Assembly: GCA_964639275.1 (NCBI GenBank)
Contig: CAZXCQ010000038.1
Location: 1 to 30,538, forward strand
Source: CAZXCQ01 sp964639275
Lineage (GTDB): Bacteria; Desulfobacterota; DSM-4660; Desulfatiglandales; Desulfatiglandaceae
Reading direction: 5' to 3'
Length of the DNA stretch: 30,538 bases
In this document: positions 14,634 to 22,606 of the stretch, piece by piece
How positions within the stretch are numbered: the stretch's first letter is position 1
Layout of the letters: every line of letters starts with the position of its first letter
Translations under genes and position numbers: made by a program
The notes under the pieces: model-generated
Told to the model about the DNA's origin: nothing
What the model saw: only the letters and a program-made list of their open reading frames with translations
Databases searched by the model: none

Positions 14634-16286
14634 TTAGAGCCATAGGGCACCCAATTCGGCACTGGAGACCATCTGCCGGTAGGCCGCCAGTAATCCTGGT
14701 GCCGGGTGATCGGGTCGATCTGGGGCCTTTTGCTTCCGTTGTCTCAGTTTATCTTCTGATACAAGCGATTGTATCCGGTTTTCGGGCAAATTGATTTCGA
14801 TCATATCCCCGTCCTGAACATAGGCTAGAGGCCCGCCGTCCCAGGCCTCGGGGCATATATGACCCACACACGGCCCCCGGGTAGCCCCGGAGAAACGGCC
14901 ATCGGTCACCATGGCCACGGAGGTGTGAAGACCCATCCCCACCAGCATGGCCGCCGGGATAGAAAGCTCCCGCATCCCGGGTCCCCCTTTGGGCCCCTCA
15001 TAGCGGACAACCAGGACCGACCCGGGCCGAACCTCTCTTTCCAAAAGAAATTCTCTAACATCCTCTTCGGAGTCAAAGACCACGGCAGGACCGGTGTGGA
15101 TTCGCATGGCCGGATCAACCCCGGTCTTTTTTACAACCGCCCCACGGGGTGCCAGGTTACCATAAAGGATCGAGAAACAGCCATCCGGAGCCAACGGGTT
15201 CCCCGCCCTTCGGATGATGTCCCCATCCGGGTCCGCGGCCGCCTCCAGCATATCCCGAAGCCGACCGCCCATGGCAAGAGGCACGTCAAGTTCGAGCCTG
15301 TCTTGAATAGCCTTAAGAACGGTCGCCACCCCGCCCGACTCATGGTAGTCATTCAAATTAAAGGCGGAGGAAGGCTTCAGTGTTGCTACCACCGGCACCG
15401 AGGTCTCGATCCGGCTGAATTGTTCAAGATTGAGACCCAGTTTCATCAAGGAGGCGACGGCCATCAGGTGAAGGACCGCGTTTGTAGACCCACCTGAGGC
15501 GGAGATGTATTTGATGCCGTTTTCCAGGTTGCTCCGGGTCAGAAACATACCGAGGGGCATCTCTTCCCCAGCAAGGCGAACAATACGCTCACCCACGTCT
15601 CGGGCCTGTCGGATCTTGGCGGCGTCAAAGGCGAGCATGGTTGCGGAGCCCAGCGGCGCAAGACCCGTGGCCTCGAGGAATCCCCCCATGGTATTGGCCG
15701 TGCCCATCATTGAGCAGACACCCGGCGATGCACAAAACCGCTCCTGCCAGTCCAGAAAGGTCGCCTGATCGATCTCCTGATTTCGCCGCCTTCCGATGGC
15801 CTCCTTGAGATCAGAGGTCACCACGACCCGGCCACCGAGACGACAGGGGAGCATGGCGCCTGCAGTAAGGAAAAGAGTGGGGAGGTCCAGCCTGACAGCG
15901 GCCATAAGCATTGCGGGGATGATCTTGTCGCAGGAGGCCAGCATGACAAGCCCCTGAAATCCATGGGCCTTTACCATGGCCTCAATGGATGCGGAAATCA
16001 GATCCCGCTGCGGGAGAATATAGCGCTGTCCCGGACCCTGGGCCATTCCGTCGCACGGTGCAGGCACGTTAAACTCCCCCGGAGAACCGCCCGCAGCCCA
16101 AATTCCTTCTTTGACACAACCGCTTAGATTCCTCAGCGGCTGGTGTCCCGGGTTTACATCGGTCCAGGAGTTGACCACTGCAATCTGAGGCTTGTCCAGA
16201 TCGGCCTTCCGATATCCCACCGCGTGCATCAGACCCCGGTAATAAGCCTCGGTAATGTCATCTGCCGCACCCCGTTGTACCGCCAT
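14634..16286 (-). CDS. IlvD/Edd-family dehydratase (dihydroxy-acid or sugar-acid dehydratase)
   Basis: A 550-residue Fe-S dehydratase that removes water from a 2,3-dihydroxy acid or aldonate to give a 2-oxo acid. Family motifs are NSWTDVNPGH, PCDGMAQGPG, ASCDKIIPAMLMAA and GVCSMMGTANTMGGFLEA. The three Fe-S cysteines, Cys78, Cys119 and Cys191, are all present, which is the pattern of [2Fe-2S] dihydroxy-acid and pentonate dehydratases. ISASGGSTNAVLHLMA is also conserved. Start is ATG 16286, with AAGGAG 8 nt upstream; the GTG at 16295 is within that site. No other branched-chain amino acid genes (ilvBN, ilvC, leu) are nearby, so a catabolic substrate is more likely than valine/isoleucine synthesis. 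That is inference from context. Confidence 0.9.
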   Translation of the reverse strand: MAVQRGAADDITEAYYRGLMHAVGYRKADLDKPQIAVVNSWTDVNPGHQPLRNLSGCVKEGIWAAGGSPGEFNVPAPCDGMAQGPGQRYILPQRDLISASIEAMVKAHGFQGLVMLASCDKIIPAMLMAAVRLDLPTLFLTAGAMLPCRLGGRVVVTSDLKEAIGRRRNQEIDQATFLDWQERFCASPGVCSMMGTANTMGGFLEATGLAPLGSATMLAFDAAKIRQARDVGERIVRLAGEEMPLGMFLTRSNLENGIKYISASGGSTNAVLHLMAVASLMKLGLNLEQFSRIETSVPVVATLKPSSAFNLNDYHESGGVATVLKAIQDRLELDVPLAMGGRLRDMLEAAADPDGDIIRRAGNPLAPDGCFSILYGNLAPRGAVVKKTGVDPAMRIHTGPAVVFDSEEDVREFLLEREVRPGSVLVVRYEGPKGGPGMRELSIPAAMLVGMGLHTSVAMVTDGRFSGATRGPCVGHICPEAWDGGPLAYVQDGDMIEINLPENRIQSLVSEDKLRQRKQKAPDRPDHPAPGLLAAYRQMVSSAELGALWL

Positions 16287-16310
16287 CAACCGCACTCCTT
16301 CTACTATCCC

Positions 16311-17195
16311 TCAGAGACCTAGCATTCGGGCAGGGTTGTCTGCGACCATTTTTCGAATCTCCTGTCGGGAGAAACCAAAGTCGAGCATATCCTGGATAAA
16401 GATTCCCATCTGCTGTACCGGTATCGGGTTGAGCCACTGACCCGAATCGGTGGACATGATACAGTGGTCTGCACCAACGGCCTTTATCCCGTTGAACAGC
16501 GCCTCTCTCGTGATAGGGTGACCGACCTGACGGGTGGTGTCGTTAAAGACCTGTTCCAGCCAGGTGGCACCCAGATCAAGGATCTCCTTCATATCCTCGA
16601 GGCTGTAGTTTACAAAGCTCGCCAGGGGGTGGGTGACGATGATCTTTTTGACCCCGTGATTGGCCGCCTCGCGTACAACCACCTTGGCCTCTTCAATGGA
16701 AATGTGCCCGGTTGCCAACGAGGCGTCGTGCTCCATGATCAGGTCAAAGATGGAGTAAATCTCTCCCTTGAGCGAACCATCGTCCTGGAGGATGTAAATG
16801 CCTTGTAGATCTTCCCCTATTTCACCGGCCAGGTTGGCCACGTGGGCCTTGTTGGCCACAAACTCCCGCGAATGGAGAGTTGGAAGCCAAACGGTCTTTG
16901 CCCCCAGCTTGAGGGCCACTCCGACCGCATGGGAGTTTAATCCGCCAACCGAGAGGTTGAGGGCGATCCCGCCAAAGACCGGAAATCCAGTGGTATCGGT
17001 GGCGAGCCGCGCCCTGCCGGCTGTCTCGGTAAAGTGGTTTTTTATCAGGATGGCCTGCATTTCCATCTCTTGTGCGTGAAATGCCAGTTCCATATCATTG
17101 AGGATCCTGGGAAAGACATCAGGGGCCGAATGGATGTGGATGTCGATGGCCCCGGAAAGAAGATCCAGGACGCGTGTTCTAAAGCGCAGTCTCAT
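16311..17195 (-). CDS. DUF6282-type amidohydrolase-like protein
   Basis: A 294-residue protein resembling the amidohydrolase TIM-barrel fold. The N-terminal DIHIHSAPDVFPR (His20, His22) is the metal-binding HxH motif of that superfamily and typical of DUF6282 proteins. Later histidines and acids at suitable places include KNHF, ATGHISIEE, IVTHPLAS and the C-terminal DHCIMSTDSGQW, ending with the VADNPARMLGL helix common in amidohydrolases. The reaction is not known for the family. ATG 17195 has AGAGG 6 nt upstream. The gene sits 24 nt before the IlvD/Edd gene, so the two are probably cotranscribed. Hydrolysis of a lactone, lactam or amide feeding the dehydratase is a possibility only. Confidence 0.75.
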   Translation of the reverse strand: MRLRFRTRVLDLLSGAIDIHIHSAPDVFPRILNDMELAFHAQEMEMQAILIKNHFTETAGRARLATDTTGFPVFGGIALNLSVGGLNSHAVGVALKLGAKTVWLPTLHSREFVANKAHVANLAGEIGEDLQGIYILQDDGSLKGEIYSIFDLIMEHDASLATGHISIEEAKVVVREAANHGVKKIIVTHPLASFVNYSLEDMKEILDLGATWLEQVFNDTTRQVGHPITREALFNGIKAVGADHCIMSTDSGQWLNPIPVQQMGIFIQDMLDFGFSRQEIRKMVADNPARMLGL

Positions 17196-17225
17196 TTCAT
17201 CCTCTTACTCAGTTAAAGAGTTCGA

Positions 17226-17304
17226 GAGTAACATCTCAAAAGGCAGGATGAAAGCCGTGCCACACCCGAATCCATTCACCCCCCAGCCCTTTGAGATGTT
17301 ACTC
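17226..17304. repeat. 79-bp inverted-repeat element
   Basis: GAGTAACATCTCAAA at 17226-17240 is perfectly repeated in inverse at 17290-17304, enclosing a 49-nt loop with no coding signal. The core TAACATCTCAA recurs at 26728-26738 in another hairpin region. It lies between the LarA-like and DUF6282 genes. It could act as a hairpin in the transcript or be a mini-transposon; no T-run follows on either strand. Confidence 0.75.
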
Positions 17305-17320
17305 ATAATGTCTTGAAGGG

Positions 17321-18613
17321 TCAGTCCTTGGGCGGGTTGAGCCCGCTCGGGACCACCCACTTACCATAGGGGAAATTCCCCACCCGCATGTCCGGGCCAT
17401 ACTTTTCTTTGACCAGGTCAAAGGCGGCATCGAGCGAGGTCACCGCCCTCATCTTAACGATTTCAAAATCGGGCAACCGCTCCGGCTCGGTAACCACGAT
17501 GACCTCCTTTTTGGCCATCACCTCGATAATGGGCATCCACAGACAGGCATGCCAGAGCGCCTGTTTGCCGTAAAAGACATCCTCATAGAGCCGTCGGGTG
17601 GCCTCCGGGGTCGGCGGCATGTAGTCCCTGGCATAACTGTAGTGGGCGAGGCCTCCGGGAACCGGGGTACAGAGGATGATCGTCCCCCCGTCCCGGACAA
17701 AGTGATCCAGGTTGGCAATGGGCCAGCAGGCATGGGCAAACAGCCGATCCCCCGGAAAACTACCTGAGATGGCCACATCCAGTTTTCCTCCGGGGGTCTT
17801 TCTAAGATCAAAGGCAAAGTGCTCGTCATATTTTTTGACCGATGCCCTGTGGGCGGCATTGGTCTCTCCGGCCGTGAGGTGGATGATCTCCATCCGGGGG
17901 TTCAAGATCGCCAGCAGCGACATATCCAGGCCCGAGAGCACACAGGCCTCCTCGATATCTTCACGCATGCGGTTGAGTGGCGGTTCATAACCCACTGCAC
18001 AGGTCGGGCAGGTCATGAGCCGGTGGTCCCATTCGATGGTCTCAAATGAGGAGACCCCCGGCAGGACCATGCTCCCGCCTCCGCCGTAACCCCACAGGGT
18101 GGCCTGGGTCATGGTGACGGCAAGGCTGAGATCGGCCCGCAAGAGACATTTGTGGAGGCTGATGGGTGTTCCGTAGCTGGTCACCCCCACAAATTCAAAA
18201 TCCCAGGTCTCCCTGGCCTTGCTTTGATAGATGGGCACCCCGGAGGCCAGAATCTCCTCACCAAATTTACGCCTCAGCTCTGTCTCGTTCATCTCCCGCA
18301 ACAGACCGCTGGCGACGAGGATTTCCACATCCCGGCCTGTCTCTTGAATCCTTTTCAGGATCGCCGGTAGGATCTTGTATGCCGGGGTCAGACGGGCAAA
18401 ATTGTCGGTCAGGATAACCACCTTTTTCGCCTTTTCAAGCCGCAACGAAAAAGGCTCCCCTGCAACCGGGTGATCCAGTGCGTAAAGAATCGCATGATTC
18501 AGATGATCGATCTCACCCGGAAAAGGCACATCCGTATCAAGGACCAGGTTTTTTTCCCCTAACTCGAGAAGCAATGTGCCTTTGACGCCATAGGGCACAC
18601 AGATCTCTGCCAT
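17321..18613 (-). CDS. LarA-like (DUF2088) protein lacking key racemase residues
   Basis: A 430-residue member of the nickel-dependent lactate racemase (LarA) fold family, with the N-terminal DUF2088 domain (VVILTDNFARLTPAYKILP) and the domain-linking YGGGGSMVLPGVSSFETIEWDH. Aligning to the residues I recall for Lactiplantibacillus LarA by spacing (66, 10 and 16 residues apart), His108 falls on Leu in ASGLLRE, His174 on Ala in MTQATLW, Lys184 on Ser in GGGSMVLPG, while His200 is kept in ETIEWDH. Lys184 anchors the nickel-pincer nucleotide, so ordinary LarA chemistry looks impossible. No larB, larC or larE is nearby. ATG 18613 follows GGGAGG by 5 nt, and the gene starts 41 nt after the MoaD-like gene. 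Function unknown; a hydroxy-acid-binding or cofactor-independent role is conceivable. Confidence 0.8.
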   Translation of the reverse strand: MAEICVPYGVKGTLLLELGEKNLVLDTDVPFPGEIDHLNHAILYALDHPVAGEPFSLRLEKAKKVVILTDNFARLTPAYKILPAILKRIQETGRDVEILVASGLLREMNETELRRKFGEEILASGVPIYQSKARETWDFEFVGVTSYGTPISLHKCLLRADLSLAVTMTQATLWGYGGGGSMVLPGVSSFETIEWDHRLMTCPTCAVGYEPPLNRMREDIEEACVLSGLDMSLLAILNPRMEIIHLTAGETNAAHRASVKKYDEHFAFDLRKTPGGKLDVAISGSFPGDRLFAHACWPIANLDHFVRDGGTIILCTPVPGGLAHYSYARDYMPPTPEATRRLYEDVFYGKQALWHACLWMPIIEVMAKKEVIVVTEPERLPDFEIVKMRAVTSLDAAFDLVKEKYGPDMRVGNFPYGKWVVPSGLNPPKD

Positions 18614-18654
18614 TGTCGCCTCCCAGATACCCCTTTTGAGCCAGTGCAGAGTGA

Positions 18655-18969
18655 TTATCCGCCCGCCAGGGCGAGAAGAAAGGTGACCTCATCGCCGTCT
18701 GAAAGGGGGGTGGACAGATCCTCCTGCCTGCCCAGACGCACCACTGACTTGCCATTTATAAAGACAGACCAGGCCGGAATCAAACGGCCGGCCGTGTCAT
18801 AGAGATGCAACCGAAACTCCGGATCACCAAATTGCCCCAGCAGGGTGTCGATGAGCTCCTGGATGGTCGCCCCTTTGGGGAGGTTGACCCTAACCCTTTC
18901 CCTCCCTGCCGTGTTGCAAAGCGGCGGAAGCAAGTGAACCCCCACTTCAATGCCTCTCTCAGAAGCCAA
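18655..18969 (-). CDS. MoaD/ThiS-family sulfur-carrier protein linked to AOR
   Basis: A ubiquitin-like sulfur carrier of up to 104 residues. The beta-grasp fold is suggested by VRVNLPKGATIQELIDTLL, SVFINGKSV and LSDGDEVTFLLALAGG, and the chain ends in the Gly-Gly tail needed for thiocarboxylation. MoaD proteins donate sulfur to build molybdopterin; copies next to AOR genes are common and probably serve the tungsten cofactor. The frame is open far upstream, but that part overlaps AOR and is spurious. I place the start at TTG 18969, overlapping the AOR stop region (TAAATTG). GTG 18945, with GAGAGG 7 nt upstream, would give 96 residues and is equally plausible. Confidence 0.82.
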   Translation of the reverse strand: MASERGIEVGVHLLPPLCNTAGRERVRVNLPKGATIQELIDTLLGQFGDPEFRLHLYDTAGRLIPAWSVFINGKSVVRLGRQEDLSTPLSDGDEVTFLLALAGG

Positions 18970-18970
18970 T

Positions 18971-20911
18971 TTACCCCCCCAGCTTACCCCGCTCTTCCAG
19001 GTCGTCTGCGATGTGCGTGAGCCCCAGGTCCTCCAGACCGGCACGCGTTGGTAGCCCGGTCTTGGGATCAAATCTGCGATCCTCGTAATATTCTTCAAGG
19101 ATTTTTTCAAACTTTTCCCTCTCAACAACAGCGCCGCCGCTGGGACCGCCACCCAAAAGGGGTTCTTTAAAGAACCGTTCGGGGATGTCATCGTCGGCAC
19201 GCGTTGCCCCACAGCGGGTATTGTAGGCCTTTTCGATATTCCACGCGCGTTCCCCCGCCCTCAACAGCTCTTTCTCGGTAAGATCTCGACCGCTGCAGGC
19301 GTTATAAAACCGGGTGGCCAGGTGAACCCCTTTTTCATAGAGATAGGGAAAGGTGGCCGAGCGATAAAACGCGAACTTGCATAGCCCAAGGATATCCCCG
19401 ATGGTAACGAGATCCTCGCTGAACTTGAGCATCCGACCCTTTCCCCTTAACCCCTTTGATATGTCAGCGGCCTCTTCGCTCCCCCACCACTCCAATGCCT
19501 CCTCCGGGGTCATGATCTCTTCGATATAGGGGTTGGATCGGAGGTGGTCGCCCCCCCGGGTGGATGTGGCGTAGCTGACGGCGCGAACCGGCATGCCTCG
19601 CGGATCACCGGCGGTCATCTCGCCCCCCTTGACATGAATGGCGAACTTCTCACTCCCTTGCCCGATCTTCTCTGCTGCCCGCCTGGTCCCTTCGGCCAGG
19701 ATCTCGGCGAGATCACCTTCACGCATGGCGATCTTGCGCGTCAATTTATGAAAGGCCTCCACGTTGCCGAATCTCAGATCAATGCCGTCGGTGTCCTTCT
19801 CTGTCAGGATCCCCCTTTCAAAGCACTCCATGGCAAAGGCCACGGTATCGCCGGTGCCCTCAACATCCAGCCCGTAGTGATTGCAGATGTTGGCCCAGGC
19901 GATGACCGCCTCGGGCTCTTTGATGCCGCAGGTGATGGACCGGGCGATGGTCTCCCACTCCACCTTGGCAGTGGTGCCTGCAAAAGGACCGGAAGTGATC
20001 CGGTAATCGCGCCGACACCTCACCGGGCAGGCCACACACGCCCCTGCCTTGATCTGGTAATCGCTGCGGAAGACCTCGGGGTCCAGTCTTTCCCAGTCAT
20101 ATTCGCCGTAGCGCCAATTCTCGGCCCCGTGGATACCAAATTTGACCCGGTGCATCATAAAGCGGCAGGTGCCGTACTTGGTGGCAGGCGGACAGTAGGG
20201 GTCGACTGAAATGGTGTCCAGGTAATCCTGGTAGGCGGCTTTGAGTGCCTCGATATCTGCAACACCCACATCCCCTGTTCCCCGGGTGGCGATCGCCTTG
20301 AGCTTTTTTGAGCCCATGACCGCCCCCATCCCGCACCGGGCGCTGGTTCCCTCGTCGGCACCGTTGTGAAACACCGCCGCAAGGCGGACAAGATTCTCCC
20401 CTGCCGGACCGATGGACACCGTGCAAACCCCATGATCATCGAAATCCTGGCAGAGTCTGGCGTGGGTCTGTGAGGTGAAGGCCCCCCAGAGCCTGCCTGC
20501 GTCTCGGAGTTCGACCCGGTCATCGTCGATAAAGAGATACACCGGCTTTTCTGCCTGGCCCTGGATGATCACAAGATCATATCCGGCCCGTTTCAATTCT
20601 CCCCCCCATGTGGCCCCGGCGTGTCCATCCCCGTGCATCCCGGTGAGCGGAGACCGTGTGGTGACCGTGGTTCTGCTGGCCGCCGGCGCCCCGGTGCCAT
20701 GCAGGGCCCCGGGCGACAGAATCAGACGGTTTTCCGGGTGAAAAGGCCCGATCTCCGGCGGGACTTCGTCGTAGAGGATCTTGGATGCAACTCCCCGACC
20801 ACCAATATAAAGCTCAGTGTACCCGGAATCAAAATCTTCAGTGGTAATAGAGCCGTCGGTCAGATCAACTCGCAAAATTTTTCCAGCGTAACAACTGTTC
20901 TTGATGGCCAT
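18971..20911 (-). CDS. aor: aldehyde:ferredoxin oxidoreductase family protein (tungsten type)
   Basis: A 646-residue AOR-family enzyme, expected to oxidise aldehydes to carboxylates (or reduce acids) using a bis-pyranopterin tungsten cofactor and one [4Fe-4S] cluster. The N-terminal domain shows YAGKILRVDLTDGS, YIGGRGVASKILYDE and the pterin-contacting TVTTRSPLTGMHGD and AGATWGGELKRAGYD. The cluster is held by Cys292, Cys295 and Cys299 (ACVACPVRCRRDY) and Cys511 (DILGLCKF). Length is typical. The upstream gene, 5 nt away, is a ferredoxin subunit and the downstream one a MoaD, together a standard AOR unit. The class II benzoyl-CoA reductase subunit BamB is a paralogue with the same neighbour type, but the N-terminus does not resemble it as I remember it. 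No flavin AorC-like gene is present. Confidence 0.92.
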   Translation of the reverse strand: MAIKNSCYAGKILRVDLTDGSITTEDFDSGYTELYIGGRGVASKILYDEVPPEIGPFHPENRLILSPGALHGTGAPAASRTTVTTRSPLTGMHGDGHAGATWGGELKRAGYDLVIIQGQAEKPVYLFIDDDRVELRDAGRLWGAFTSQTHARLCQDFDDHGVCTVSIGPAGENLVRLAAVFHNGADEGTSARCGMGAVMGSKKLKAIATRGTGDVGVADIEALKAAYQDYLDTISVDPYCPPATKYGTCRFMMHRVKFGIHGAENWRYGEYDWERLDPEVFRSDYQIKAGACVACPVRCRRDYRITSGPFAGTTAKVEWETIARSITCGIKEPEAVIAWANICNHYGLDVEGTGDTVAFAMECFERGILTEKDTDGIDLRFGNVEAFHKLTRKIAMREGDLAEILAEGTRRAAEKIGQGSEKFAIHVKGGEMTAGDPRGMPVRAVSYATSTRGGDHLRSNPYIEEIMTPEEALEWWGSEEAADISKGLRGKGRMLKFSEDLVTIGDILGLCKFAFYRSATFPYLYEKGVHLATRFYNACSGRDLTEKELLRAGERAWNIEKAYNTRCGATRADDDIPERFFKEPLLGGGPSGGAVVEREKFEKILEEYYEDRRFDPKTGLPTRAGLEDLGLTHIADDLEERGKLGG

Positions 20912-20916
20912 GACAA

Positions 20917-21471
20917 CTAACCCCTCTTGTCCAGTCTCTTTTGGATCGGTTCTTCACCCCCTGGTTTGAAACGCTGGGCCTCGTCGTCAAAGGCGAGCAA
21001 CGCCGCAAACCTGCGTCTGTTGTGCTCCCCTGCTCCCCTGTCATCCAGGGCCGCCAGGACATTGGACGGGCACACAGCCACGCAGACCGGGGCTTCTCCT
21101 CCGCACAGATCACACTTGATGGCCTTTTGCGTGGCCGGGTCAATGGTGATCATCCCATAGGGGCAGGCCCCGACACAGACCTGGCAACCGGTGCACTTCT
21201 CTTCATCCACTTGAACGATCTTTAGCTTCTCATTGTACACCACTGCTTCGAACTTGCAGGAAGCTTCGCAGGCCGGATCCTCGCACTGCTGGCACGTGAC
21301 CGGGATGTCGATGCCGGTCCCCAGCCCCACCACCCGCACGCGGGATCGGCGGGGATTAAAAGAACCGTTTTTTGTTACCGAGCACCAAAGCTCGCAGAGG
21401 CGACAGCCGCTGCACATGCCTGTGGCCTCCCAGGGTCGGCTGGTATAGACGATGCGTCTTTTCTTTGCCAT
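20917..21471 (-). CDS. 4x[4Fe-4S] ferredoxin subunit of the AOR
   Basis: A 184-residue polyferredoxin with four cysteine groups: CSGCRLCELWC, CQQCEDPACEASC, CTGCQVCVGACP and CDLCGGEAPVCVAVCP. This is the arrangement of AorA, HycB and DmsB-type electron-transfer subunits. No Tat signal is seen, so it should work in the cytoplasm, linking AOR to ferredoxin or another acceptor. The C-terminal 40 residues are charged and unconserved. It is the first gene of the minus-strand run; start at ATG 21471. The promoter should lie in the shared divergent region up to 21660. Confidence 0.92.
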   Translation of the reverse strand: MAKKRRIVYTSRPWEATGMCSGCRLCELWCSVTKNGSFNPRRSRVRVVGLGTGIDIPVTCQQCEDPACEASCKFEAVVYNEKLKIVQVDEEKCTGCQVCVGACPYGMITIDPATQKAIKCDLCGGEAPVCVAVCPSNVLAALDDRGAGEHNRRRFAALLAFDDEAQRFKPGGEEPIQKRLDKRG

Positions 21472-21508
21472 TGAATTTTCTCCGAAATCAGGCTATCAGA
21501 TTCTAGCA

Positions 21509-21544
21509 ACAGAAAGGGTCTATGGAAAAGACCCCTGTTTTTTT
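21509..21544 (+). terminator. terminator-like hairpin with T-run
   Basis: ACAG-AAA-GGGTCT (21509-21521) pairs with AGACCC-CTGT (21529-21538) and is followed by seven T to 21544. It points rightward, yet no plus-strand gene lies before it, so it would act as an attenuator in the leader of the lactonase-like gene, or block antisense transcription into it. Confidence 0.5.
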
Positions 21545-21623
21545 ATTATCCTTAAGGCCATGACTTTGCGTCAAGAAAAAACTTCGACCTGTGAGATCCA
21601 AAAACTTGAGCATATGGAAAAGA

Positions 21624-21639
21624 CGGGGCATAAGCCCCG
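21624..21639. promoter_or_regulatory. short GC-rich hairpin before the lactonase-like gene
   Basis: CGGGGC-ATAA-GCCCCG is a perfect 6-bp stem with a four-base loop, ending 21 nt before ATG 21661. It begins on the last base of the second TATGGAAAAGAC repeat copy. Confidence 0.45.
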
Positions 21640-21660
21640 CGTAGAAATAGGGTGAATGAT

Positions 21661-22413
21661 ATGAGCATCAAGATATACCCCATCAATACCGGTTTTATCC
21701 GGCTCGACAAAGGGCTTTACATCACCGGCGGCACTGGTTATGGCCAGGAGGTTGAGGTGCCCACCAACTCCTTTCTTGTGACCCATGGAAACCAGAAGAT
21801 ACTGGTGGATACCGGGATGAGCGAGACCCCGCGCGCGGACTGGCACCACCCTGGCTCGTATCAGCCTGAGGGATTCCGTATTGACCAGAGGCTCGCCGAA
21901 CTGGGGGTGGAACCCGATGAGATAAGCGCGGTCATCTTTACCCACCTGCACTGGGATCATTGTGCAAACATGAAGTTATTTGGAAATGCGAAGTTCTGGG
22001 TCCACCGGCGGGAACTGGATTTTGCACTGGATCCCCACATCTTGTATTACAAGTCCTATGAGTCGGAGAACCTGGGTGTTGAACCCCCTTTTAAAAGGGT
22101 GAAGTTCGAGACCGTAGACGGAGAGCACCCATTCAACGATTTTATTACGCTGTTTCCCACCCCCGGGCATTGCCCCGGACACCAGTCCGTGGCCGTCCAG
22201 ACCGATGGGGGGGTTTATGTGATTGCGGGTGATGCGGTCTTTTCAGATGCAAACCTGGAGCCTGACGAGCACCGGGGGCTGTCCTTTACACCCATGGGCC
22301 GCTATGTGAACGTTTTTGAGATGTTTGAAAGTATGGAGAAGATCATCAACAAGGCCGATGTGGTCTTGACGGGGCACGGACAGGGGGTGTATGCACAGGA
22401 GGCTTATCCCTGA
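21661..22413 (+). CDS. metallo-beta-lactamase-fold hydrolase, N-acyl homoserine lactonase-like
   Basis: A 250-residue MBL-fold hydrolase. The dinuclear metal motif is THLHWDH (His95, His97, Asp99, His100), followed by TPGHCPGHQSV, AGDAVF and a terminal TGHGQ histidine, which is the order in AHL-lactonase-type enzymes. Family members open lactones or hydrolyse thioesters and other esters; quorum quenching should not be assumed. ATG 21661 has AGGGTG about 6 nt upstream; the GTG at 21652 in the same frame is an alternative. It is transcribed divergently from the AOR operon and shares its control region, so a lactone intermediate of that pathway is a reasonable guess. Confidence 0.88.
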   Translation: MSIKIYPINTGFIRLDKGLYITGGTGYGQEVEVPTNSFLVTHGNQKILVDTGMSETPRADWHHPGSYQPEGFRIDQRLAELGVEPDEISAVIFTHLHWDHCANMKLFGNAKFWVHRRELDFALDPHILYYKSYESENLGVEPPFKRVKFETVDGEHPFNDFITLFPTPGHCPGHQSVAVQTDGGVYVIAGDAVFSDANLEPDEHRGLSFTPMGRYVNVFEMFESMEKIINKADVVLTGHGQGVYAQEAYP

Positions 22414-22606
22414 GGATTCCGGCGGGGCGAAAATATTTTGACCTAAAACCTGAGCGCAGAAGACCTGCTGGTTACCGACCGATCCGGCCATCTGGTTGAA
22501 GGAGACGGGAATCCCACTTGGCCATTTATCAGCCCAGAAAAGATCTGGGTGCCATTGTCCACTACCACTCTCCCTGCGCCACCTCATTTGCCGTATCGGG
22601 CAGAAA

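Larger units (their letters stand above)
21472..21660. promoter_or_regulatory. divergent control region between the AOR operon and the lactonase-like gene
   Basis: A 189-bp region from which both neighbours are transcribed outward. It contains a 12-bp direct repeat, TATGGAAAAGAC, at 21521-21532 and 21613-21624, each copy touching a hairpin. The duplication and placement suggest regulator binding, but no operator family is recognised. Promoter boxes were not resolved. Confidence 0.45.

Noticed and set aside
18970..19212. N-terminal extension of the MoaD-like frame
   Set aside because: These 81 codons lie in another frame of the AOR gene and show no MoaD homology, so the start was moved to TTG 18969 (or GTG 18945).
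18971..20911. BamB (tungsten subunit of class II benzoyl-CoA reductase)
   Set aside because: The neighbours are compatible, but the N-terminal blocks differ from BamB as I know it and no other bam genes are present. It is kept as a general AOR.
21661..22413. Quorum-quenching role for the lactonase-like gene
   Set aside because: The fold is shared by many hydrolases and the context is catabolic. No quorum-sensing genes are nearby.
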